DNA of 41,023 nt from Chitinophagaceae bacterium (GCA_014379965.1 JACMKU010000068.1:1-41023); one strand, 5' to 3'; shown: positions 8,308 to 17,263, counted from the stretch's first letter. Numbers and translations are program-made. Notes: generated from the sequence alone by a model not told the origin.

Positions 8308-11300
8308 CTAGTGCTTCCCACAAATACAAGATTGTTGTTCGGTTTCATCATGCCACGGAAAACTGTCGGCATTCTTATTCGTTTCCCAGAAGAACTTACT
8401 TCTCGGTTTGTTGTAGTTCCCGATCTCATTCATTGTTTCAGCCTCATATAGCCTTCCATTGATCATCGTATACCGGACGGCTTCAGAGTTCCGGATATTC
8501 TCCAACGGATTCTTATCAAGAACTATTATGTCTGCTAGTTTGCCGGCTTCCAGAGAGCCTATCCATTTGTCGAAGCCGAGACTTGTCGCAGCATTAATTG
8601 TTGCAGTCTTCAAAGCCTGGTGATTGGTCATACCTCCCTGTTGCATCATCCATGTTTCCCAGTGTGCGCCGATACCCTGTATCTGACCATGGGCTCCCAT
8701 GTTCACCAGTACTCCTTCATCTGACAGTCGCTTCGCGCTTTTTGCCGTAAGGATGTGGCCGTTTACGTATTCCTCTTCCGGCAACATGGTGCGGTGACGA
8801 CTACGAGTATCGATAACTGAACGTGGTGTGAAACGTAGCAGCCTTTCGTTCTCCCAGACATTGTAATGCTGATACCAGAAATATTCACCACTGACACCGG
8901 CATAGTTCACAATTAGCGTAGGCGTGTATGCTGTTTTTGAATTCTTCCAAAGCTGTATCACGTCATTGAACAGGGGCGCCACCGGCATGTTATGTTCAAT
9001 GGTGGTATGTCCATCCAGTATCATGGAGAGGTTATGATAGAAAAACGAGCCGCCTTCCGGCACCACTTCCATTTGCAATTCCCTCGCGGCTTGAATGATC
9101 ATTTGGCGTTGCTCACGCCTGGGCTGATTATAACTCTTAACGGAGAATGCACCATAAGCACGGGTCCGGCGAAGTGCGCTACGTGCATCGTCGATGGAAT
9201 TGATAACCGCTTTGAAGTCGCCATCGGCGCCATATAAAATTGTTCCGGTAGAAAACACGCGCGGTCCTACCTGCAAGCCCGCCTTCACTAACTCACTTTG
9301 AGCGAATACCATCTCACTATTAGCAGAAGGGTCATGCATTGTAGTTACTCCGTACGCGAGATTAGCATAATAAGGCCAGTGCTTCTGAGGTGTAATCCCC
9401 GTACGGAAATGATTTCCGTGCGCATGCGCATCTATAAACCCAGGGAGAATCGTCTTGCCGCTGCAGTCGATTTGCTTGGCGCCCGCGGGTATTGCTACAT
9501 CTCTGCCAACCGCTTTAATCAAATTGCCTTCTACGATCACTGTTCCGTTTTCAATGACCTCTGCGCCTTTCATAGTGATGATGCGGGCGTTGGTAAACGC
9601 GATCACACCCTGCGGCTTATCTGCTTGTACTTCCAGGGCGATTTCAATCCCCTTCTCGGGCATCTTGAAGGTAGAGTCGGCTTTGCCGGCAATGAAGTCG
9701 AAACGTTCGTCGAGGTTGATAGTATAATATTGATTCCCTAATGTGTAGTGAAGCTGTTTGTTATCGGCAGACCAGTGCAGGTATGTGCCGGCATCCTTTG
9801 AAACGATCTTCACTGGAAAATCTTTCGTTCCGCTACCGATATCTACTGTCTTCCCGGTTTTGGGAAACGCCGCGATATATACTTCCCATAAGTCGACGAA
9901 GGCGATCCACTTCTCATCCGGGGAAACGGTAAACTGGCTACCGTATGTGCTCTTCAAGTGAATGCGTTCATCGCTGCCGTCGGTTTTCGAGCTGGCATAT
10001 GTTCTATTCATTCCTCCACCGAGTTGATAATAGATCCTCGTCCCGTTACTATTGAAATGCGGAAGATCGCCCCTGTCGATAACAAGGTTTTCATTCTCTC
10101 CTTCCGAAGTCATAGTGTAGATGCCTCCTTTAGCTGTATAGGCCTCACCAAGTGCGTCGCTTCCACCCTCCCTGCGATACACGATCCATTTTCCATCAGG
10201 CGAGAACGAAGGCATACGGAAGATGCCTCTTGCTTTTGTCAACTTCACCGGTCTTGCACTCGCTCCAGCCTTGCCGGACACCATACTTAGTTTCTGAATG
10301 CTACCTGAAGCCGAATCCGTCCAGGATGTGTACAACAGTGTCTTTCCATCTGAAGAAAATGAAGGCTCGAATTCAAAGGCGGTGCCATTCGTGAGACGCT
10401 GCGGCTTGCCGGAAGGAAGTTCTTTTCTCCATAAATATCCGAGGGCATTAAACACAAGCCACTTTCCATCAGGCGAGGTTACGGCCTGGCGAATGACATT
10501 TGCTTTGAAGTTTCCTGGATTAATATCTTGCTGAAAGCGAACCACATCATAGACGCGTTGCTTCACGTTGCATGTAAAAGGGATCTCTGTTGCCTTATTC
10601 GCTCCGTTTACATCCACGCGCCAAAGTTTGCCATTGCTCCAGATAATGATTTGCTTGTCGTCGGGCGACCATGAGTAGCCGGTGTACAAGCCGAAGACTG
10701 ACCACGCTTCCTGCTGATCTTTGCTTAGTTGATCATAGATAGGCCACTCTTCCGCTGTCTCCAGATTGCGGAGATATAATACGGTCTTTGTCCTGACGCG
10801 TTTAATAAACGACAGGAATTTTCCATCATGCGAAATCTGTGGCCTCACGGCACCACCCGGTCCACCGGTGACGGTCTCAACAGTTCCTTTCTCGCGATCG
10901 AAACGCCTGATCGCGAATATCTGGTTGTTCGGATCCTTATTGTATTGGAAGAATCCGCCTGGATACATGTCTTCGCTGAAATATACATAACGGCCGTCGG
11001 GCGAAGCGACGGGCTCGTTGACATCCTGCTGATCATTTTTACGGGTCGTAAGTTGTAGTCCACCACCGCCACTAATATGATACATCCACATCTCACCGGC
11101 ACCCAGCGAGCGAGTCGACGTGAAGTGCTTCCGTGCAATCAGGTACTCACCATCGGGAGACCAGGTCGAATTGTTTAACAGGCGAAAGGTTTCTTTCGTC
11201 ACCTGCTTGGCATTACTACCATCACGATTCATGACCCATATATTATCGCCACCGCCGGCATCGGAGGTAAAAGAGATTCGCTTGCCATCAGGACTATACC

Positions 11301-11583
11301 GCGGTTGAACTTCGAATGCGTGACCGCCGCGAAGCACCCTGGCCTCACCTCCAGTAGCAGGAATTGTATAAATGTCACCAAGAAGATCGAACAATATTTC
11401 CTTTCCATCGGGCGACATGTCGACATTCATCCATGTGCCTTCGCTTGTGCTAAAAGTGACGTCCTTGTAGGGGCCTTCGGGATTTGAGACATCCCATTTC
11501 TTTGGATCCTTTTTGTCCTGTGCATAATTTGAAATGTTTATGCAGAAAAGCCCGATTGCAATAATAAATCCCTTGATATTCAT
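8308..11583 (-). CDS. Periplasmic PD40 beta-propeller/amidohydrolase fusion protein
   Basis: A 1091-residue protein with an N-terminal signal peptide (residues 1-21, ending NYAQ). Residues about 50-650 contain many TolB/PD40-like propeller repeats with the SPDGK signature (MSPDGKEILF, YSPDGKRISF, WSPDGEYLIA, ISHDGKFLSF, FSSDGKTLLY and more). From about 665 it is an amidohydrolase: FTNARIITMKG, then ILPGFIDAHAHG near residue 718 with the metal-binding HxH, and a closing GKLADIIVLDKNPL block. Such two-part proteins are known in Bacteroidota, and the substrate is usually undefined; cleavage of imides or dipeptides is a guess. It appears monocistronic and ends next to the convergent small gene. 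Confidence 0.9.
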   Translation of the reverse strand: MNIKGFIIAIGLFCINISNYAQDKKDPKKWDVSNPEGPYKDVTFSTSEGTWMNVDMSPDGKEILFDLLGDIYTIPATGGEARVLRGGHAFEVQPRYSPDGKRISFTSDAGGGDNIWVMNRDGSNAKQVTKETFRLLNNSTWSPDGEYLIARKHFTSTRSLGAGEMWMYHISGGGGLQLTTRKNDQQDVNEPVASPDGRYVYFSEDMYPGGFFQYNKDPNNQIFAIRRFDREKGTVETVTGGPGGAVRPQISHDGKFLSFIKRVRTKTVLYLRNLETAEEWPIYDQLSKDQQEAWSVFGLYTGYSWSPDDKQIIIWSNGKLWRVDVNGANKATEIPFTCNVKQRVYDVVRFQQDINPGNFKANVIRQAVTSPDGKWLVFNALGYLWRKELPSGKPQRLTNGTAFEFEPSFSSDGKTLLYTSWTDSASGSIQKLSMVSGKAGASARPVKLTKARGIFRMPSFSPDGKWIVYRREGGSDALGEAYTAKGGIYTMTSEGENENLVIDRGDLPHFNSNGTRIYYQLGGGMNRTYASSKTDGSDERIHLKSTYGSQFTVSPDEKWIAFVDLWEVYIAAFPKTGKTVDIGSGTKDFPVKIVSKDAGTYLHWSADNKQLHYTLGNQYYTINLDERFDFIAGKADSTFKMPEKGIEIALEVQADKPQGVIAFTNARIITMKGAEVIENGTVIVEGNLIKAVGRDVAIPAGAKQIDCSGKTILPGFIDAHAHGNHFRTGITPQKHWPYYANLAYGVTTMHDPSANSEMVFAQSELVKAGLQVGPRVFSTGTILYGADGDFKAVINSIDDARSALRRTRAYGAFSVKSYNQPRREQRQMIIQAARELQMEVVPEGGSFFYHNLSMILDGHTTIEHNMPVAPLFNDVIQLWKNSKTAYTPTLIVNYAGVSGEYFWYQHYNVWENERLLRFTPRSVIDTRSRHRTMLPEEEYVNGHILTAKSAKRLSDEGVLVNMGAHGQIQGIGAHWETWMMQQGGMTNHQALKTATINAATSLGFDKWIGSLEAGKLADIIVLDKNPLENIRNSEAVRYTMINGRLYEAETMNEIGNYNKPRSKFFWETNKNADSFPWHDETEQQSCICGKH

Positions 11584-11618
11584 GCGGCGTGTATTTAGGG
11601 CCGGAAGGTAGAGAAAGT

Positions 11619-11815
11619 TAGTTGATTAGTTGATTAGTTGATTGGTTGATTGGATTCAGTACGTGAGTTGTGAGTTGTCAGCGGTGAGTAGGCCCTTTAC
11701 AGACTCAGCTTCTCCTAGTTAAGGAAAAGATTAAGCATAAACGACCCACTGACCATTCACTACTCACCACTCACCCCCTTACCACTGACCACTCACACTC
11801 TGACCACTCACTGCT
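11619..11815. repeat. Repeat element A2 with TTGATTAG tract, in a divergent promoter region
   Basis: Positions 11620-11653 are a tract of GTTGATTA/GTTGATTG words. After it, 11663-11692 (GTGAGTTGTGAGTTGTCAGC and on) is the imperfect complement of 11745-11813, a string of CACTGACCACTCACC words. It fills most of the 315-bp gap between two divergently transcribed genes, so it cannot act merely as a transcription terminator. The stem is less regular than in A1 or A5. Confidence 0.7.
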
Positions 11816-11898
11816 TGCCAACCTTATGATATCTTTAATCCCCGACAATCGCCCTTACCTACAAAACAACCCTACCTTCAACTTCCTAAACCAGGACA

Positions 11899-12552
11899 AT
11901 GAAATCCATACTTGTACTATTTCTCGCGCTCCCGGTGCTCTTTGCCGGTTGCAGCAAGTATACGGACAACTTCCTCCTCGACAAGAATTCGAATTCGGGG
12001 ATTGCGATCCAGCCTCTTGGTAATTTCGATGAGAACGATTTGATATTTATAAGAGAAGAGGTAGCGCGTTTTTATGACAAGCCAGTCGTGATCCTTTCAT
12101 CTATTGAGCTTCCAGCAACCTTCCTGGTTCGAAGTGAGTTTCCTGGTTATTACGCCGATTCAATCCTTGCATTGCTTTCCCAACAAAACAAGGGCAAATA
12201 TGCCGAGGTAATTGGCATTACGCATGTCGACATTTATGCCTCAGCTGACAGCCATTCTTCGCGAAAGAAAAGGCCAACTTCTGATAGAGGCGCATTGCGA
12301 GGCATTTTCGGAATAGGGTATAACCCTGGCCGCGTGTGCGTGGTGTCCGATCACAGGATCAGGATAGAAGATAGTGTCATCGCGAGGCAACGTTTAAGGA
12401 CGGTGATATTGCATGAGGTAGGTCACAATATCGGTTTGCAGCATTGCAAGGTTGGAACCTGTCTGATGTCCGAGTCAAACGGATTTATGCCTGCACTGGA
12501 TCTTTGTTCAGGCGAATATTGCGGGGCTTGCAAGGGTAAACTGAGTAATTAG
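11899..12552 (+). CDS. Archaemetzincin-like zinc metalloprotease, predicted lipoprotein
   Basis: A 217-residue M54-family peptidase. The motif HEVGHNIGLQH (HExxHxxGxxH, around residues 171-181) is followed by the archaemetzincin pattern C-x4-C-x-M-x17-C-x2-C with exact spacing (CKVGTCLM to CGAC). The second cysteine cluster binds a structural zinc in the family. The N-terminus MKSILVLFLALPVLFAGCSK is a signal sequence with a lipobox (FAGC, Cys 18), so the enzyme is predicted to be anchored in the envelope, whereas characterised archaemetzincins are cytosolic. The ATG at 11899 is chosen because it gives the lipoprotein signal. Substrates are unknown. Confidence 0.9.
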   Translation: MKSILVLFLALPVLFAGCSKYTDNFLLDKNSNSGIAIQPLGNFDENDLIFIREEVARFYDKPVVILSSIELPATFLVRSEFPGYYADSILALLSQQNKGKYAEVIGITHVDIYASADSHSSRKKRPTSDRGALRGIFGIGYNPGRVCVVSDHRIRIEDSVIARQRLRTVILHEVGHNIGLQHCKVGTCLMSESNGFMPALDLCSGEYCGACKGKLSN

Positions 12553-12556
12553 AAGA

Positions 12557-12719
12557 ATTGACCGCAGGTTTTTATGATGGCTATGATATGTGATGATCGA
12601 GTTTGATTTGGGACGCTGCCTTAATTATTGAAATCATTACTTATCATATTGATCATGATAATCTGCGGTCCATGCTTGAAATCATCATTTATCATATTGG
12701 TCATGAGAATCTGCGGTCC
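12557..12719. repeat. CTGCGGTCC repeat cluster: one inverted and two direct copies
   Basis: Two 44-bp direct copies at 12628-12671 and 12676-12719 (period 48, about 40 of 44 identical) run from TTGAAATCAT to AATCTGCGGTCC. A third, inverted and more diverged copy starts at about 12557 (TTGACCGCAG, then ATGATGGCTATGATA). The inverted and direct copies can form a stem. It fills the 282-bp gap between the archaemetzincin and LiaF-like genes. The remainder, 12720-12834, shows nothing I can name. Confidence 0.75.
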
Positions 12720-12834
12720 CTCCGCATTTCACCCCTCTTTTCCCCCCATTCACCGAGATTCCCGTACCTACTGCCCAATGGCACTTGCAAGGTGGGCGCT
12801 AAGCCGCTAGTTTTACAGGAAATACGAACAGAAT

Positions 12835-13623
12835 ATGAAGGATTGCAGCAATTTTAAAGAGGATGTGAGAGAGAGGTGGGGTGAAAAGACGGAGCGAAAG
12901 GCACATAACCACCTGTGGACCGGGGTATTCCTGCTGGTTGTGGGTGCGCTTGCTTTAGCACGCAGCTTCGGAATCCCAATGCCGGTCTGGCTATTCACGT
13001 GGCAGATGTTGCTAATAGGTATCGGTCTGCTGATAGGTTTCAAGAAAGGATTTCGTGATGGAGGTTGGTTTGTTCCGATCATCATTGGTGGCGCCTTTCT
13101 CGTAAACGATTATTTTCTTGCAGGCGACCTTCGCAGGCACATATGGCCGGTGATCCTGATTGTACTGGGAGGCGTGTTTATCTTCCGACCGGGGAAAAAG
13201 CGATGGGAACAGTGGGGTGAAAAAAAAACTGCAGGCACCGACATAGCAGCTACTACTCCGTCGACTGAAGCACTCCTAAGCCAGGACGATTTTATTGAGA
13301 GTACTTGCATCTTTAGTGGCGCTAAACGCGTAGTCCTTTCAAAGAATTTCAAAGGCGGTGAAATCGTCAATGTATTTGGCGGCTGCGAGGTAGACCTCAT
13401 GCAGGCCGATATGACCACCCCTGCCGTGTTGGAAGTGACAGCAGTATTCGGCGGAGCTACACTCATCGTTCCATCCAACTGGGCTATTAAATCGGAAGCC
13501 ATCACCATCTTCGGCGGCATCAGCGATAAGAGAAGATTCAATGGTGTGACCGAGGCGACAACGAAAACACTGATCCTGAAAGGAACATTGATGTTTGGAG
13601 GTATGGAGATCAAGAGCTACTAA
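12835..13623 (+). CDS. LiaF-like cell envelope response protein
   Basis: This 262-residue protein has four tightly spaced membrane helices in residues 26-120 (LWTGVFLLVVGALAL, LLIGIGLLIGF, WFVPIIIGGAFLV, WPVILIVLGGVFIF). A soluble C-terminal beta-helical half follows from about residue 155, with repeated FGG motifs (VFGGCEVDL, VFGGATLIV, IFGGISD, MFGGMEI). That is the arrangement of LiaF/YvqF-type proteins with a LiaF-TM domain and a cell-wall-active-antibiotic response domain. In Firmicutes LiaF holds back the LiaRS system. Here it starts an operon containing a LytS kinase and LytTR regulator, so a sensory or modulatory role at the envelope is a reasonable inference. Confidence 0.85.
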   Translation: MKDCSNFKEDVRERWGEKTERKAHNHLWTGVFLLVVGALALARSFGIPMPVWLFTWQMLLIGIGLLIGFKKGFRDGGWFVPIIIGGAFLVNDYFLAGDLRRHIWPVILIVLGGVFIFRPGKKRWEQWGEKKTAGTDIAATTPSTEALLSQDDFIESTCIFSGAKRVVLSKNFKGGEIVNVFGGCEVDLMQADMTTPAVLEVTAVFGGATLIVPSNWAIKSEAITIFGGISDKRRFNGVTEATTKTLILKGTLMFGGMEIKSY

Positions 13624-13693
13624 CATTTTCGCGCGGACCCATGAAACATGAAGAAAACCAAACCAACTTATCGTAAAAGACAACTGCAAACTT

Positions 13694-14053
13694 ATGAACT
13701 GGTATCTCGCAAAAATGGTATTTCGCATCGTATGTGGCGAGGGCGAACATACACCGCAATTTGATGAACAACTTCGCCTGGTTTCGGGCAAAACAAAGGA
13801 AGAAGCTTTTCAGAAAGCAGTAGATATGGGTCAGAGGGAGGAGGAGACATTTATTAACCGGAAAGAACAGCTTGTACAATGGCAGTTCATAAATGTGAGT
13901 GAGCTTTATAAACTCAGTGAACTCATCGATGGAGCCGAGTTGTATTCAAGGATAGAGGAGCGCGACAATGCAGAAGCATACATCTACACGGTCAATCAGA
14001 AAGCAGAGAACATCTTCTTTACCCAGACCCACCAGCTACTCAAACTGGCTTAA
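13694..14053 (+). CDS. DUF4288-domain protein
   Basis: A 119-residue soluble protein starting MNWYLAKMVFRIVCGEG, with the DUF4288 pattern: an early WYLAK strand, a central EEAFQKA helix and the C-terminal DGAELYSRIEERD block. The biochemical function of the family is not known. It lies 70 bp after the LiaF-like gene and 7 bp before the kinase, so it is probably part of the same transcript. Its consistent link to a two-component pair here is worth noting, but a signalling role is only inferred from position. Confidence 0.82.
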   Translation: MNWYLAKMVFRIVCGEGEHTPQFDEQLRLVSGKTKEEAFQKAVDMGQREEETFINRKEQLVQWQFINVSELYKLSELIDGAELYSRIEERDNAEAYIYTVNQKAENIFFTQTHQLLKLA

Positions 14054-14060
14054 CCTGTTT

Positions 14061-15095
14061 ATGGCTGTATCACTATTTTCGGTAAGACGTTTCCTGATCA
14101 TCTTTATCATTGCCTGGTTGATACTGATGGTCGATCAGGCCATCCTTCTTCATTGGTTCGATCTATCCTGGGAGGCGGCTATAATCGATAGCGCGATCAG
14201 CAACACACTGCTGCTGCTTGCATGTCTGCTGGTGATGAACACATTCAGGTACTATGCTCCGGGTATCGATCAATATTTAAACATCCTTGGGATGTGCCTG
14301 GTGTTTACAATTCTTTGGGTGGTGTTAACTAAGTGGCTGCTCGGCCTGTTTCTAGGAGACTATGAAAATTATACTTCTTTATTGAAGCGATCCGTGATGA
14401 TCAGGTCAAGTATCGCCTTCCTGATATTAGGCATCGTGACGATGATCAGCATCATCTGGTTCAACTGGCAGGAACAACAGAAGAGTGAGACGCGAAAACT
14501 TGATTCTGAGAAATTGGCGAAGGAAGCCGAGCTATTTAAGCTTCGTCAACAGTTGCAGCCGCACTTCCTGTTCAACAGCCTCAATTCGATAAACGCATTG
14601 ATTGGCCAACGACCCGAAGAAGCACGCAGGATGGTACAGCAGCTCTCCGATTTTTTGAGAGGCACGATCAAAAAGGAGGAGACACAATGGGTAATACTCC
14701 AGGAGGAGATGCAATACCTGCAGCTCTACCTTGACATCGAGAAAGTGCGATTCGGCAACAGGCTCACGACGGATGTAGACACAGACGAATCCACACTGGA
14801 GATGAAACTTCCGGCACTCTTGCTGCAGCCCATAGTGGAGAATGCGATCAAATTCGGCTTGTACGATACAATGGGAGACACGGTCATTCGCATTCAGACC
14901 TCAAGGGTGGACAATGATCTTCTTGTCATCGTGAGTAATCCTTATGATGCGGAAACGTCTTCGCCGAGACAGGGAACGGGATTCGGGTTATCATCAGTAA
15001 GACGCAGGTTGTACTTATTATTCGCCCGGAACGACCTGTTAACGACAGAGGCAAAAGACAATATATATACCACCATTGTCAAGATCCCACAGTAA
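14061..15095 (+). CDS. LytS-type sensor histidine kinase
   Basis: A 344-residue membrane histidine kinase of the His_kinase (LytS/YehU) family. Four hydrophobic spans occupy about residues 8-30, 42-60, 74-98 and 112-135. A short coiled linker follows, then the phospho-acceptor region LRQQLQPHFLFNSLNSINAL with His 168. The ATP-binding part has LLLQPIVENAIKFG (253-266) and GTGFGLSSVRRRL. The frame is open upstream to 13968 but that would overlap the DUF4288 gene. The ATG at 14061 sits 7 bp after that stop and gives a sensible first membrane helix. Its partner is the LytTR regulator 9 bp downstream. The ligand is unknown. Confidence 0.93.
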   Translation: MAVSLFSVRRFLIIFIIAWLILMVDQAILLHWFDLSWEAAIIDSAISNTLLLLACLLVMNTFRYYAPGIDQYLNILGMCLVFTILWVVLTKWLLGLFLGDYENYTSLLKRSVMIRSSIAFLILGIVTMISIIWFNWQEQQKSETRKLDSEKLAKEAELFKLRQQLQPHFLFNSLNSINALIGQRPEEARRMVQQLSDFLRGTIKKEETQWVILQEEMQYLQLYLDIEKVRFGNRLTTDVDTDESTLEMKLPALLLQPIVENAIKFGLYDTMGDTVIRIQTSRVDNDLLVIVSNPYDAETSSPRQGTGFGLSSVRRRLYLLFARNDLLTTEAKDNIYTTIVKIPQ

Positions 15096-15104
15096 AAGAA
15101 ACTT

Positions 15105-15845
15105 ATGAGCAAAGTAGTAATCATAGATGACGAACCCCTTGCCCGCAGCATGGTCAAGGAATATCTTCAGAAGCATCCACAATTGGAACTGGCGGCTGAG
15201 TGTGGCGATGGTTTCGAAGGATTGAAGGCGATACAACAATTCCAGCCTGATCTTATTTTCCTGGATATACAGATGCCGAAGATAAACGGCTTCGAGATGC
15301 TTGAACTAATAGAACAACCCCCGGCCGTGATCTTCACTACTGCATTCGACGAATATGCGATCAAGGCATTCGAGGCGCATGCGATAGATTATTTATTGAA
15401 ACCTTTCAACCAGGAACGATTCAATAAGGCGGTGGCGAAATGGAAGGAACAGAAGACATCAGCCACAGAAAACAAGACTGAGGATCTGCTGGAGACCGCA
15501 TCACTTTCCCCCGCGCAGAGCCAGCGCGTCGTTGTAAAGAATGGAAGCAAGATCAAGATTATCCCGGTTCATGAGATCTATTACCTCGAAGCGGCTGATG
15601 ATTATGTGAAGATCCATACGCAGGATGGTTATTTTCTTAAGAACAAAACCATGAGCCATTTCGAGCAGGTGCTCGACGAGCAGCAGTTTGTGCGATCACA
15701 TCGTTCATATATCATCAACATACAACAGATCACCCGAATCGATCCATATGAAAAGGACAATCATGTGGCGGTGTTGAGGACAGGAACAAAGGTGCCGGTG
15801 AGCAGGAGTGGGTATGGGAAGTTGAAGAGTGTGCTCGGACTCTAG
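15105..15845 (+). CDS. LytTR-family response regulator
   Basis: A 246-residue regulator with an N-terminal receiver (acidic pair D8-D9, phospho-acceptor D54 in FLDIQMP, T78-T79 and K99 in LLKP). A C-terminal LytTR DNA-binding domain spans about residues 140-246 (IYYLEAADDYVKIHT, FVRSHRSYIIN). It starts 9 bp after the kinase stop and forms a cognate pair with it. LytTR proteins bind direct repeats upstream of target promoters; the targets are not evident in this window. The four-gene order LiaF-like, DUF4288, kinase, regulator suggests an envelope stress response. Confidence 0.95.
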   Translation: MSKVVIIDDEPLARSMVKEYLQKHPQLELAAECGDGFEGLKAIQQFQPDLIFLDIQMPKINGFEMLELIEQPPAVIFTTAFDEYAIKAFEAHAIDYLLKPFNQERFNKAVAKWKEQKTSATENKTEDLLETASLSPAQSQRVVVKNGSKIKIIPVHEIYYLEAADDYVKIHTQDGYFLKNKTMSHFEQVLDEQQFVRSHRSYIINIQQITRIDPYEKDNHVAVLRTGTKVPVSRSGYGKLKSVLGL

Positions 15846-15846
15846 G

Positions 15847-15958
15847 GTTTCACGCAAAGACGCAAAGATTCGCAAAGTCGCAAATGGCGTCCTAATTCTG
15901 TAGTCTAATGAAGTTTCGAATTAAAGAACGTTAAACGTTAAACCCTTAAACGTTAAAC
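15847..15958. repeat. Mixed repeat: CGCAAAGA words followed by a TTTAACG-type right arm (B2)
   Basis: After the regulator stop, 15853-15884 repeats CGCAAAGA/CGCAAAGT words. After a 41-nt spacer, 15926-15958 is a right arm of the TTTAACG class. The expected TTTAACG left arm is absent, so the two halves are not complementary and belong to different word classes. The spacer next to the B arm, read on the minus strand (GTTCTTTAATTCGAA), is identical over 15 nt to element B3. The region lies between convergent genes. Confidence 0.75.
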
Positions 15959-15961
15959 AAT

Positions 15962-17098
15962 TCATGCTTCCTGCCCCATCCACAACGCTCCACCAACACT
16001 ATTTCGCGAGGCGCCCGTGACAGACGCGAAAACATTTTCCTTCTCCCTCCATCTCAATACGCCGATGAGGGCCATCACCAGGGCTTCTTTGTAATTCACC
16101 AGCCTGGCATCCGGGACTACTACCTCTATTTTTAATTCCTTTAGATGTTGTCTTAATTGATCAATTAAAAAAGTATTAAATGCCCCTCCACCGGTTGCCA
16201 ATAGTTGCGATGGCTTTCCTGCTGAATCGGAAGGATCCTGCTTTAGCCCGACGATAATCGCCTCCCTGATCTGCTTCGCCACATGAACACAATAGGTATG
16301 AATGGCGTCTTCCGTTTTTATACCTACCTCTTTTATCATTGGGTAGACGATATCCGTTCCGAAATCATTGGCAAGTGATTTAGGGTAAGGCTGTTTATAA
16401 TAATCAAGTGCGTCCAATTTTTCCAGCAATCCCTTATTCAATTTGCCCGCGGATGCCATCGCTCCATCTTTGTCATATTCCAGTCCCTTCTCGTTTGATA
16501 GTAGATTCAATACCCGATTTGCCGCACAGATATCGAAAGCGACATATTCCCTTGCAGTCGTCCCTTCACGACTTTCCGTTGCCGGTTTCCAGGAAATATT
16601 GGCGATGCCGCCCAGGTTCAGGAAATAGGCATAATCGCCAAGCAATAATCTTTCGCCGATCGGCACAATGGGTGCACCCTGACCGCCAAGAGCCACATCA
16701 AGGGCCCGTAGATCCGATACAACCGGCAATTGCGTCTCCGCAGCGATGGCCGCACCATCTCCCAGCTGAGCAGTCATCCTTTTCGATGGCACATGAAAAC
16801 TCGTATGCCCATGTGAAGCGATGAGTGCGACCTTGTACTGCAATTCATTCTTTTCAATAAACCGGTTGACCTGCTCTCCGAGGTAATGTCCATATTCAGC
16901 ATGTAAGAGTTGGTAGTCCAGCGCATTCAGATGGATGGCATCGGTTAGCTTTTTTATCCATTCATCGGGATAGGCATAACAATCGGCATGCAGGATCTCG
17001 TACTGCCATTTACCTCCATTCTCCTGGAATTCTACAAATGCGATGTCGAGCCCATCCAATGAACTTCCGCTCATCAGTCCAATCGTTCTATAAATCAT
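15962..17098 (-). CDS. anmK: Anhydro-N-acetylmuramic acid kinase
   Basis: AnmK hydrolyses and phosphorylates 1,6-anhydro-MurNAc to MurNAc-6-phosphate, returning peptidoglycan turnover products to metabolism. The 378-residue protein has the family start IGLMSGSSLDGLDIA (6-20), SHGHTSFH, AIVSDLRALDVALGGQGAP-like sequence in the middle, FDICAANRVLN and the C-terminal LLATGGGAFNTFL. All belong to the ASKHA-fold nucleotide site. Length is typical. It is convergent with the LytTR gene across the mixed repeat and divergent from upp. No etherase gene (murQ) adjoins it here. Confidence 0.96.
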   Translation of the reverse strand: MIYRTIGLMSGSSLDGLDIAFVEFQENGGKWQYEILHADCYAYPDEWIKKLTDAIHLNALDYQLLHAEYGHYLGEQVNRFIEKNELQYKVALIASHGHTSFHVPSKRMTAQLGDGAAIAAETQLPVVSDLRALDVALGGQGAPIVPIGERLLLGDYAYFLNLGGIANISWKPATESREGTTAREYVAFDICAANRVLNLLSNEKGLEYDKDGAMASAGKLNKGLLEKLDALDYYKQPYPKSLANDFGTDIVYPMIKEVGIKTEDAIHTYCVHVAKQIREAIIVGLKQDPSDSAGKPSQLLATGGGAFNTFLIDQLRQHLKELKIEVVVPDARLVNYKEALVMALIGVLRWREKENVFASVTGASRNSVGGALWMGQEA

Positions 17099-17156
17099 GT
17101 TTGACTTTTTGTTCCGGTATCATTTTACAATGATCAGCCGCCTTTGCCGGAAAATA

Positions 17157-17164
17157 TATATTTG
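17157..17164 (+). promoter_or_regulatory. Candidate -7 promoter element for upp
   Basis: TATATTTG fits the Bacteroidota -7 consensus TAnnTTTG and lies 99 bp upstream of the upp ATG in the anmK-upp divergent gap. No well-placed -33 TTG partner was found, so confidence is low. Confidence 0.3.
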
Positions 17165-17263
17165 CTATGGTCAGGCGTTGATTTTAGATTTGCTCAAAAG
17201 TAAGGTGTTTGCAACGCTTAAAGATTACCCTCAAACGCAATCGCCGATCCCAAATCTCCTATT

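Noticed and set aside
9298..9741. 147-codon plus-strand frame within the PD40/amidohydrolase gene
   Set aside because: Antisense to the conserved amidohydrolase domain with no independent support.
12603..12857. 84-codon plus-strand frame before the LiaF-like gene
   Set aside because: Created by the period-48 repeat (a multiple of three) and overlaps the next start; repeats HI/IYHI residues only because of the DNA repeat.
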